From contig OY744544.1 in assembly GCA_963556195.1 (NCBI GenBank), forward strand, positions 43,728,984-43,792,983: 64,000 nt of DNA, read 5' to 3'. Under the pieces are notes generated by a model that did no database searches, had not been told where the DNA came from, and saw only the letters and a program-made list of their open reading frames with translations. Positions within the stretch are counted from its first letter, which is position 1, and each line of letters opens with the position of its first letter. Shown here one piece after another: positions 42,301 through 54,300 of the stretch. This DNA is from Sepiola atlantica. Its lineage: Eukaryota > Mollusca > Cephalopoda > Sepiida > Sepiolidae. Both the position numbers and the translations under genes were made by a program.

Positions 42301-45300
42301 TCATAAATTGATGTCTTAATACCTATTGTTAAAATTTCATAAAAATCAGAGGTATTTGAATTTTCATGAAGGGCTTCCACCTGTTTTTGCCCCTTTGCAT
42401 AAAACTAAATTAAACTAAATATAGCCCAGATTACCCAGATTTTATGTACTAATAGTCACTGCTTATCAAAGCCTAAAGGCCAAAGAGAAGAGTTAATGAG
42501 CCTTGTCAGGCAGCCAGTGAGACAACACTTTGAGGATTGGTGACAATCGTTGAAACTGGTCAGAATTTGTTAACACTGGATTTGAAAACAACTATGTTGT
42601 AGTCAGCTGGGAAGCAGCCCTGTGGTTTGTATTCCACAGACAAGTAGTTCTTGGAAAGAAACTTTGTTCATGAAAGTTCTGTTTAGTTTTAGGTACACAG
42701 AAGGGGAAAGGAAAATTATTTACAGTATTTGTAGCAAGACAAGTTTTTGCTGTGAATGTTTTATAGGAGGAGAACTAAAGAGTGGAGCTCAGTCAAGCAC
42801 CTACCATGAAAATAACAATAGAGTAGAGAAAGACTATCAACGTCTCTTCTGTGAGAAAGATGTTGTAGGGAAGAGAAGAGGACACTACCACTAGATTCTA
42901 AGTCGATTTTCTTCTCTGTCAAGGCAGGAGAGAGTGCTCTGAGCGGCACCTCCCTAGATGTGGCAACAGTACTCCATCTTAGGACGTATACAGATAGAGG
43001 ATTGCGTCAAGAGTGTGATACTTTCTAGAGCGATAGAATGATCCAAACATTTTTCAGGAAATAATTAAATCATGATACTGAAAAATCAGGCCCGACTGTT
43101 TTTGAAAGGCAATTATGTGTACAATTAATTACACGTTTACTAATCAAGTAATAAAACCTCAGGAATTTTATGTTCAAAGGATAAGTGAAAATTACTTACT
43201 GGTAAAGTCCGTTGGCGTTTGTTACACTTCTTCAGATGTGTGTCAATATTGTCCTCATATATTGTGCTGAAATAAAATAAGAGATAAAATATTAGGTGCT
43301 TATTTATATTGAGACTCAAGTGAAATATGGCAGTTCAAAATAAAATAACAGGAAAATTTATGAATATACTTACTTCTCAGTGAAAAATATTAGTGTAGAC
43401 CAAAAATTACCGAAAATAGATGAGTAGAATTTTAATAAAATATAAAATGAATTTACTATTCTGAGGAGAGTTTGTGAACTCAGAATAGTAAATTCATTTT
43501 ATTTTTTTATTAAAATTTTACTCACCTATTTTCGGTAATTTTTGGTCTACACTAATATTTTTCACTGAGAAGTAAGTATATTCATAAATTTTCCTGTTAT
43601 TTTATTTTTAACTGCCATATTTCATTTGAAAGATAAAAAAAGTTTACCAAAATTAGCCTTGCAGAAAGGGTTCAACGGGCACCATCTTTAAAATCCAACT
43701 CAACAATATTAAAATTTCGAGACACAAAATTCCTGACATTTCCTGACAAGTATGTCCATTATTCTTGACAATTACTGACAAAAATAAACGTTTTTCTGAC
43801 AAAAAACCTTTATTAAATTAGAAATAAAAAAATATTTTTTGTATGAAAACCCACATAGGGCTCACCCCAAGCCAGCTTGACATTTTCTTGGTGTTTTAAA
43901 TTGTAATGATAGGTAGCTATATGATTAATAATAAACGAACACCAGAAAATGACTAGCCTCCGACATTTTTTAATGTTTTTGTTAATTTATTATACAAATA
44001 TGAATATAAAAGGTACAAAAACAGACTAAGTAGCCTTTTTCAAGGCAACAATTGTCACATTAATTCCTACCATTTCATAAAAAAATAGGTACAAAATAAG
44101 TACAATTTACAATAAAGGAATGGTCAGTGGGTCGAATGCTGGGGCAAGGCTCTTGCATAACCACCACAGAACAAGTTCATGAACGGACCAAAGAACATTT
44201 CTTGTAAAGAACTTCATCATCATCAAGATCTGGCTGTGGTGAGTTGCTGCAGTAGAGGCCTTTGCAATTACCACATGAGTTTGAACAGTCAATGCCATGT
44301 TTCCTGCAACTGCATCTTGCTGTAGTACACCCTGAAGTACAGTTACACCTAATTATAGCCAACAAATTTACAGGACCAGCTGGCAAGTCAGTCTTGATTG
44401 GTTGTAGTTTACCATCTGAAAGTTTGCATCCCCACTCATCAGGTTTTAGCTGGTTTCTACATTTCCGTTCCTGAATTTGAAAGTAAACTCGAAGGCTGTG
44501 GAATTTTGTAGCTGCTCTTGTTGGTGGCAATGATTTGGTCTCAACATACTTTGAGTTTTTTACAACATTTTCCTTAAAGTGCCTCAGTCGGAGATGATTG
44601 ATGTTTTCCCCATCATTATCATTGTACAGGCACACTAAAGCCTTCTCCCCAGCTTCAATAACCTCTTCTGCACTGCTATTCTAGCCAAACACTTCTGCCA
44701 GTTTGAGGAAATTTCTATTGTTCATCACCTTTCAAAGGGATGCTGCCTTCCCAATTCCATAAACACTGGATGTAGAATCACAACCCAGTAGTGCATGGAT
44801 GAAAATAATGTTGGAACAGACCACATCTCCCAAAGATTTCCTCATCTCTTTCATGTTCCAGACTTTCACACTTTTTGCACTATCCTTTGGTTGTGGCATG
44901 AAGAAGATTTTGTAACCATCATCTCTATTGGCATGATAACATAGAAGGACCAATAGGTCAGGTTCATCTGCTATCAAAATGGTTTCTCCTGTCTGTACCA
45001 GTTCTAGAACAGTCTTCACAATCAATACGTCAGTGTCTCCAGATGCATGGACTACTTTACAACCCGCTTCCTGCAAACTTTTTCCCAGCAAGTTGATGAA
45101 CAATTGTTTTTCTTGATTAGCTCGGAAAACATCCTTTTTAAATTTGAACACCATTAAAGGGGTCACTGACACATTAACACCAACAGAGCCCCCTGCTCGG
45201 CATCAGTGAGTCGCGTCTTTAATGGATGGGCCACTTTCATACCCATCAAAGACAATGTATGCTTTTCCATATCTAGTTGTGACATATCTGCGGTATTGGG

Positions 45301-48300
45301 CATAGATCTCATTACATGTATGACCTTTTTGCCATGGGAGGCATTGAAGTAGTGCTCCACCATCTAAGAGATAATGTGGATCTGAAGACTGTGGACCTGA
45401 TTGTACAGGGGAAGTCAGTTCCCATATTGCGTCTGCCAAAGCCGTTTTTTTTTTTGCCCTTCGCGGTAGTCCGAAAGAATCAAAAAGTGCAGGTGGGTAA
45501 TCACAAAGCTCATACTGGAAATGTTCTTGCTGCTGCTGAGTTGAGGGTTCATTGGTAGATAGCACACACAGTCTCTGGAATAGGAGTTGTGGATCAGTCT
45601 CAACTGCTTCATCTTTGCTGAGCGAAACTTTTGACCCAAGTGTAATTGCCTGATCCTTTCTTTTAAAAGTGTACTCGTGGACATTTTCTCCAACCATTGA
45701 AGCTATGATTGCCTCTATGGAGTTTGCTCTGTCCACATTCACCTTTTTGTCTACAGTTACTCCACTTGAAATGCTGTGAATGGACGGATCTTCCGTGAAA
45801 GGATCATATGTCTGAAGAAACACAAGAATCTCTCACATCTTGCTCTTTTCTTGCTGAAGTAGCCTCCTGGTGTTGGTCACTAGTGCCATAACGAATGCCT
45901 GCTAGTTCTTGCATTGTAAACTTGATTTCAGCGCATGCTGGCAGTGATAGCATCCAAACCAATCGTTGAATTTCGTCCATTCCTCTGCCACAAGTAAGAC
46001 CTCCAGACGTCTTCATGCTTCTCATTAGCACCTGCTCAATAACCAGATCCGTTGACAAGCCAGTCCAGTAGCGATCACTCTGTCTAATCACATGGAATCC
46101 TTCAGAAAATTTCTGGTACACTTCAGGATGGCTTTTCGGCAGCCCCCCCATTTGCTGCAAGTACAAGTAGGCCGACTTTGCATATAGGATGTGTCCTGCT
46201 GCAGCGAATATTGGCAGCATTTTCCTTACAGCGTATGGTGCAATTCCCAGTCCCGGGTGCGCTCTGCCTTGATAAACAATTGTAGGATCTTCACCATATC
46301 AAGGTATTGAATCTACAATTTTGCTGTTCGCTGGTTAACTATCGCATCCTTCACATGGTTGATTCTCTGGGCAATCCTGGTCATAGACTCTGATGATAGA
46401 ACATTATTCAATATCTCAGTCCCATCAAGGAGACCTTTCAATAGCCCCTGAGCTTCCTTCAGGTCTTCATTTTGAGAAAATGACTCTTCTGCATTAGTGT
46501 TGGGTTGATCATCCTCAGTGACATGTGAAACTGGCAAATCATAGGCTTTCGCTAACAAAATAGCATTCAGAGCAGCATCGACTAAAAAGTGAGCACGAAT
46601 GGCTCTTGCAATTGCTTTGCCACTTATCATGTGCTTGACTGTGTTTTCAGCATACACAAGTTCAAAAAGTTGTTGCAATCCAGAACCTGTCATCAAATGA
46701 CCAATTGACCCCAGAAAGCTCATCTGTGTATGGAGTTCACCACGTCGCAAGACAAATGACTTCAGGAGATTGAAACTAGGGTGTGACTCGACTATTATCA
46801 TTGCTTTGTACCAAAGTGGTTGATCGAATGTTAGAATTGGTGTAATGTTGTTTTTCCTGGCTATATCACTAATGTAACATAACGTTGAGTACACGCAGGT
46901 TGGGTTACCAGGGTCCATGTCGATCATTGGCAAAAAAAACTGTGACTGATTTCCCAGGATATATTCCTTTGTGCACTGACTGCATAAGGCCTGACCATGC
47001 GGGTCTGGACAGATGTGAAATTAATGAAACCTCCCAAAGGATGTCAACATTAGCAGTGGAATCAACAATTTTCTTGGGCTGGAGCTCTTTAAATGTCACT
47101 GGTGGTTTGTTGGTGTGCTGGGAATCTAGGTACTTGATGTTGATCCTTCCAACCCTTATTATATCTTCTGAAAGTTCAATTTTAAAAAAAAATTATACTG
47201 TCTTGACTAAATCTAGAAAATAAAAAAACCTTTTAAATGGGTCTACTGAAGAATGTTCACACATTAAACTTTCAGGCACTTTTATACATAATTCCATGAT
47301 TTCTTCATAGCATTATTCTTTTAAGTTGGGATGTATTGAAATTCATAAAACACATGCAAAATGGTCAAATGTAGTTTAAGGGTCGCATGGATTGGCCAAA
47401 AGGTAAACCTAATAACTGCTCCATTAGAGGACGATATAAACAAAAATGCAAACGGCTCTTCTTTATTTTTATTACTAACCTATGGTCAACAGCAACCCCA
47501 GATGGCAGTCGAAAGGCATTCCGCTTCACCTAGAAAGAAGAGTTGGCAGCCTTGAGGGACAAAATTAATACTACATTTGACTTGAGACCCACAGAGAATT
47601 ATGAATACACTTTTTCACCATTATGATAAGTCTGCAAATGTACGTGCTCGCAACCTTATTTTTCAGGGATGTGAGTAGTCAATGGCAATAAAAATTAAAA
47701 TCGAGATGAATTTACCAACCTGTGGACCACAGCCCCAGTGTGTGTGTGTGTGGAGAGATAAAACACACACAACAACCTTTTTCCTAAATAACTCCAATCA
47801 GTTTCAACTAAAAAAAAATCAAAATTGAGAGAAAGGCACAGAGTGCATATGTGGGGGGAAGAAACAAGAAGTCATTATTTGATGAAACAAAAGCCATCTA
47901 ACTCCCCTACCCCCTTTCATGAATTGCCTTCAAGGCAAAATTAACATTTTCAGTTTTCAGAAAGAATTATTATAAGCGGTAAAATTAGCCTTTTTTTATT
48001 ATTAAAACCAGTGGATTTCAATTAAAAAGCTAGGAACTAACATTTATGCTGGATTTTCAAAAAGCAGAATTCTGCTAAAAAGCAGAGAGCTCATGTCCCT
48101 GATTTTTTTATATTTACATCTCCCATTTTGTATTACTTGAATAAGTAAAATTGCTGAATTAACAAACAGTTGTCATTTTCCTTTCTTCAAAAACTGTTGT
48201 CCCAATTCAATTTCTGCACTTATAAACCCTTTTTGCTGTGAGTTTGAACTGAACTTTCTTTCGGGGATAAAAATTCCCATAATGAACAATAGCTGAATGT

Positions 48301-51300
48301 TGATAAAACAAAGAAAAGAGATAGGATTTTTGATTAAAAGAAATTGAACGTATATATATACAACTAATTGTACATGTCCGGCGTTGCTCGCAAGCCTGTT
48401 TTATTTTGCATTTCTTTTTTTACCAAATTATAATGTAATATTTAAATTTAACTCTGAAAATCCTATTCCTTGAAAAAAAAATTCAATAATTAAATGAAAA
48501 GGATTTTAAACTTTAATTTCACCATCTGCAGCTCATTTGATAAACACACAAGAATGTGAAGATACTAATGGCTTGTTGTTAGTTGAGTGCGATAGAAAGG
48601 CGGCTACAGTATTTTGCTTGATGCCAGCAGCTGTTCTCTATGAAGCCTAAAAGAAAACTGAATTTGGTTTGAAACAAAGCGAAGAGAAAATCAGATCATC
48701 TCGAAAAATTTTATACTGATCCCTTTTTTCATGAGAGGAGATCTGTCATTAGTTCTTTAATCTACTTATCTCTATTTCTGCATGGAGATGTTTTCTGATT
48801 TTTTTTTTTTTGTCCTCAGTGTCAAATACTGACATGGTCTATAACCGGAGTCAGAAAGAGATCCAATTTGAGCATACTATAACCCATTTTAATTTTTAAT
48901 TAGTCATGTGAGTATGGTTATGTGACCTTCTTATCTAATCCACTTATTAAAATTTTGAATTGATCATATGACCTGTCTTTGTTGATGTAGTTGTGAGCTA
49001 GGTCATGTGACTTGTTTATCCAATAGGTTTACTGGAATTTTGAATTGGTCATAACCTGTTTTTGCTGATGTAATTGTGAGCTAGGTTTGTTTATCCAATC
49101 AGCTTATTAGAATGTTGAATTGGTACAAAATTTTGAATGGAACACTTTATTTAATCCTTCATTTAATTCCGTTATCCATGACCGGGTAGAAGTCTTAAGT
49201 AATTTGTAATTGTATTATTAGTATCGCCCACACTGAGGATTGAACCCTTAACCTTCAGAAGACTGTCACTTAGAACAGATTATTACTTAGCATTTATATC
49301 TGTTACGCCACAGGAACAAGAGCAAGCTACCCTTGTGGATTAAATAAAGGGCTCCGTTCAATATAGATTCCAGAGTTCGACAAGATACACTTGAAGAAGG
49401 TCAAAGGTTACATCGGCCAAAACGTTGTGAGAATAGCATCCAAGATAAGAACAGCAGTCTGAATAATCCAAATTATCAATCCTCATCTACAAAAATTCCG
49501 AAACAGCGTTTTGGAATTTTGAATTTATTTTCATTTCTTCTATAAATTTTCCACACCTTAATATTTTATGCCACTGACCATGGTTACTATAATCTCTGCT
49601 GTAATGTTGTTATTAACAGTGTTAAAAAATATGTAACTACAGGGTGGGCAAAAATAAGAGTCCTATTTTTAAAAATTCATAACTTTTTTATTTATTGATT
49701 TTTTTTTTTTTTTTTTAGAATAAGTAAAGGACCCCTTCCGAAGCAAGCATGAGCCGTATTAGCCCTAAGGAACGTACCCTCATTTAGAAAACATTATTTT
49801 TGCTTAAAAAACTCAAAACAGTGTAAAAAACAATACTTTAGTTTTTGTAAGTTTTAAGAAGTGTTTTTCGGATAAAATTTGTTTTGTTTATTTCAAAAAA
49901 TCTCGGAAGGGTCAGTCTACACACACATAAAGTTTGGTGAGTTTAACTTTTATTTTGTGGAAGTTATTCAAATTCAAGTTATTCAAATTTAAAGATAGGA
50001 CCCTTAATTTAGCCTACCCTGTACTTTCAAAGCGGCCAAAACATTTCTGACACTCATCAATTCAGACATGTCTTAAATATTTTACTTACTGATTGGGATC
50101 CAATGGACATGGTATTCTTTTTCGATCAAATGCATCCTAAAAAAGAAAATAGACATTGTATATAATTTTAACATTTATTGTTAAAAAATAATCGTTTTAA
50201 TATTTTCTAAAAATTATTTGACCCATTTTATACTGCGCCCCTCCCCGTCTCTAAAACCTAAATTTTTAAGTTTAAAAAAATTCTTTTGATTTCTACAGAT
50301 TAAGCAGATTATCAAAAACAAATTCTTTTTCATACAAAGAGGATTCTGATAGTCATGTCAAATTCACGCTGGACTGTGTTTAGTAGAACAAATTCGGAGG
50401 AGTGGATATAAAAAAAATTCTCTATTATTAAAATTTGGGTGGTCAATAAAGAAACCAAACATTTTACCACCACAAACTTGTTCTGATAAACACTGTTCAC
50501 AGTCTATTTTACAAAACATTTACATGGAGTTTGAGAAAGTACCAGACTCCAAATGCAATCCTCTACCTATAAAAGAGTCAGACACGCCATAAGATGGAGT
50601 ATTGCTGCCATATCAAGGGAGGGGTCTTGACAAAATTCCGAATCGACTTCGAAATCTAGTGGGGTATGATCTCTTCTGTTTCTTACAGCCCTTTCTCCCA
50701 GAAGAGACATTATTAGTCTTTCTCTACTCTATTGTTATTTCCATGGAAAGTGCTTGACTCAGCTCAAATCTCTAGTTCCTCCTTGTAAGACATTTATCTT
50801 CCGCAGAAAGAAGAGTTGATGCCTGGGAAAGTGCACCTACCAGGACAGAGCTGGACATAAGAGACCTCAGTGTTGTTATGCCAGCCCCTACTTTGTTATA
50901 GAGGAAATGGTTTGAATAAATTGGCAACAACAACAATAGCTTTTGTTGTGGAGACAAGAGAGGGGAACGGGACAACTATCCTGAAACTGTTATGAGTTGA
51001 ATTTTTATCTGAATTTTTTATTTATGTCTTTTGTTTCAACTGAATAAATTCCAATCAGTGGTTTGGAGTTTTTTGCAAATTTTGCAGATGTCAAATTCAA
51101 TGTTGAGTTATGTTACACCGTTCCAGAAAGCACCTGACTCCTGATGCAATCTTCTATAAGAGTCAAATACGTCCTAAAATAAAGTATTGCTGCCACATCT
51201 GGGGAGGTTCCGCCCAGAACACTCTTTTTTTTACCTTGACATAGTACAAAATCGACATCGCAATCTTCTGTTCTCAACAACCCCTTTTTCACAGAAGAGA

Positions 51301-54300
51301 CATACATTGCTAATCTTTCTCTACTCTATTAGTTCCATGGAAGGTGTTTGACTCCTTGTAAACATTCACAGCAAAAACTCGTCTTATTACTGCAACTGAA
51401 AAGAACTTTCTTTTCTTCCGCTGTGTGACTAACATCAAATGGAACTTCCTTGAACAGTTTCTTTCCAAGAATTTCCCATCTGTGAAACACGTTACTGTGG
51501 TATTGCTTCCCTGTGGGCTACATGATTGTCTTCATATCTAATGTTAACAAATACTTGTCATAAACCGTCCTCATAAGTAATCAAATTTGGCTAAATCCTA
51601 TTTTAATCACTTACAGTGATATTGGTTCTTTTTTATTTATTTATTTTTTATTTAGAATTGCTACGCTAATATTTCTTTCTTTTAAATTAAATCATTATTG
51701 TATATTTTCCCCGGGTAATGCCACAACATAGCTTAATCTTATTTCAATCACGTAAATTACTTACAGTGAAATGGGTTCTTTTCTGATTTTTTTTTTTTCA
51801 GAATTGATACTATATTTTTTTTTTTCAATTGAATCATTATTTTATATTTCCCCCAAGGCAACGTCGGGACACAGGTCCTACTAGTTATTAGTATATAAAA
51901 AGAAAATGGCGAACAGAATACTTATTAAGAAGAAACTTGAGTATTTATTACCTACTTATATAGGAAATAAATATTCAAGCTTCTTAAATATCTTTTTTAT
52001 TATATTGTAATTTAATGTAATGAAAATAAATTTTTTTTAAATTTCAAAAATATAGATTAATGGGAGAGGGGTATGCCACAGTATATCATAGCTAATTATT
52101 TTAATATCATTTAGAAAAATGCATTAATTCATTCAATAAATATAAATCTTAACCTTTCTGCATAAATATCTATGTATGAGAATAATTATCTTCAACGAGT
52201 TGGACCCGTGAAAATTCCATAGGTGTATCCTTGTATGAGTTTGTGACATATTTACATTCTATGGAAACCTCACAATATTATCATAACACCTTTTTTCAAG
52301 GTGAATTATACTTATTTAAGTACTCTGGTTAATATAGTTTAGTTTCAGAATATATCTGGTTATGGGGTCTATCTCCAAAAGCCTTATTGGAGTTTGTGAC
52401 ATATTTCCATTCTATGGACATCTGGCACGAATGCAACCCCACAACATTATTGCACTATCTTTGGACATAACAAATACTACACTTTGAGTTTACCCAAAGG
52501 CCAAGAAAGTGTATTTTCATTAGAGTTTCATGTTCGCCACAACAGCAATATCAGATTAAATTATTTTAATTACTTTTTTACATTGTATTTTCGGCAATTG
52601 GGTGATCCCATCTTTTTAAAAAGGGAAGGGGGATGTTAACATGTATGAACATGAAATTGTCTTTCTGAGTGAGAAATGACATAGAAAAACTTTGTTGGTG
52701 ATGCGATAGAGTTACTAACAGTAAATTTTAATTAATAGTTAACTTTTTATCAAACGTAAATCTTTAAATTTGGAAGTAATTTTTATGAGAATAAACGTGA
52801 ATATAGTTGTTTCAAGTCATTATATGCGCTTCCATAACTGCTGTAAATTATTAGAATTAATCGACCACATGGGGAATGTGATAAAATAAGGGCCCAATCA
52901 GAGCTTTTGTAGAAGTAATGTGAACCTCTCGTTAAACCCTTATATAAACATTGAATTCAAGAATTTGTTTCTTTTTTACCTGCTTTCCTTTGCACCAAGA
53001 TCTTAACCTGACGATCAGTAGATTTCCATCGTGCGTAATGGACTACTGTCTTGTCTGAAACCTAGATAGTCAGCAGGAAGCTGCTCCTACTATTGACACA
53101 TGCGCATTACGTGCACATACAACCCGAATAGACGTCAACAACTTGGGAGAAGCAAGTACTACTTAAAGTCGATGTTACTATAGACTGACAGGCTGTCTTA
53201 TTGTAACGAGATTAAATTAGAGAAAGTAATATTACTACAACTACTACTACTAATAATAATAATAATTCATAATAGTTTAAACAATGACGAGAGAGTTGAG
53301 TTTGGGCCAAAAGTGGGCTAATAAAATATAGGTTAATATTTGAATGTACAGTGTGCTTTTGGAATTCAAAGCTAAGTTGGTTTTGACATGATTTGAATGG
53401 AAAAATAAACATTTGCGTTTTGTTGTTCCACTCCCTCTTGGACAAAGTGCAAAAAAAAAAAATCTCGAACCTAATAGGTCCCACACTGTCTACCGACCTC
53501 AAGCCCCTGTCGCATTGCCACAGAGTTGCATCCCTAATTGTTTTACAAGTACTTCCGCAGAATGTGCTCCGATGAACTTACTGCACTTGTACCCTACCCC
53601 AACGTAAATACTCTCGACCCACCGGACTAGCAGCAAAATCCCACCCCTTCATTGTAAAAATCCCTACCCTGATAGCTTCTTTTCTCAAAACGGTTTCCTT
53701 TGAAATTCTCTTCCTGCTACCTGTTTCCCTGACCATACAAACATGTAGAAATTTAAATATAATGTGAACAAACATCTTGCTCCCCACTAATGCTGCTCCC
53801 TCAGTAGCCCCTTACGCTGCAGCGGTGATATGTCCCATTTGAGATCAATAAAAGTTTAAAAAATTAAATAGTATCACCGATCAAAAAACAAAAGAAAAAA
53901 GATTGTCACCAATTAATGTAGCAATACCCACCGACCATAAAATGGTTTGGATAATCACAGATTTCAAGGTAGTTCTACTAAAATAGTCATATTTTAAAAA
54001 ACAAAGAACTTTAAGTCCTCAAAATACCACCATTTTGTCCAGAAATGAATATCCTTTCACATGTATTAATAGATAACAATCTACATCATATATTTGAAGA
54101 GTTTTGTGCAAATAAAGTCATAAAAATGTTAGCACCATTTTTGGCCATTTAAGTCACTTTTTTTTTTAACCCGCCGTTCTTTTAAAAACGCCTTACCATT
54201 CGTCTATCGGGAATTTCATCATGAAATTTGTAAAACAATCAGGAAAAATATCAATTTCAATCATTGTCGAGGTACAATATTAATTGATTCATTATTTTTT

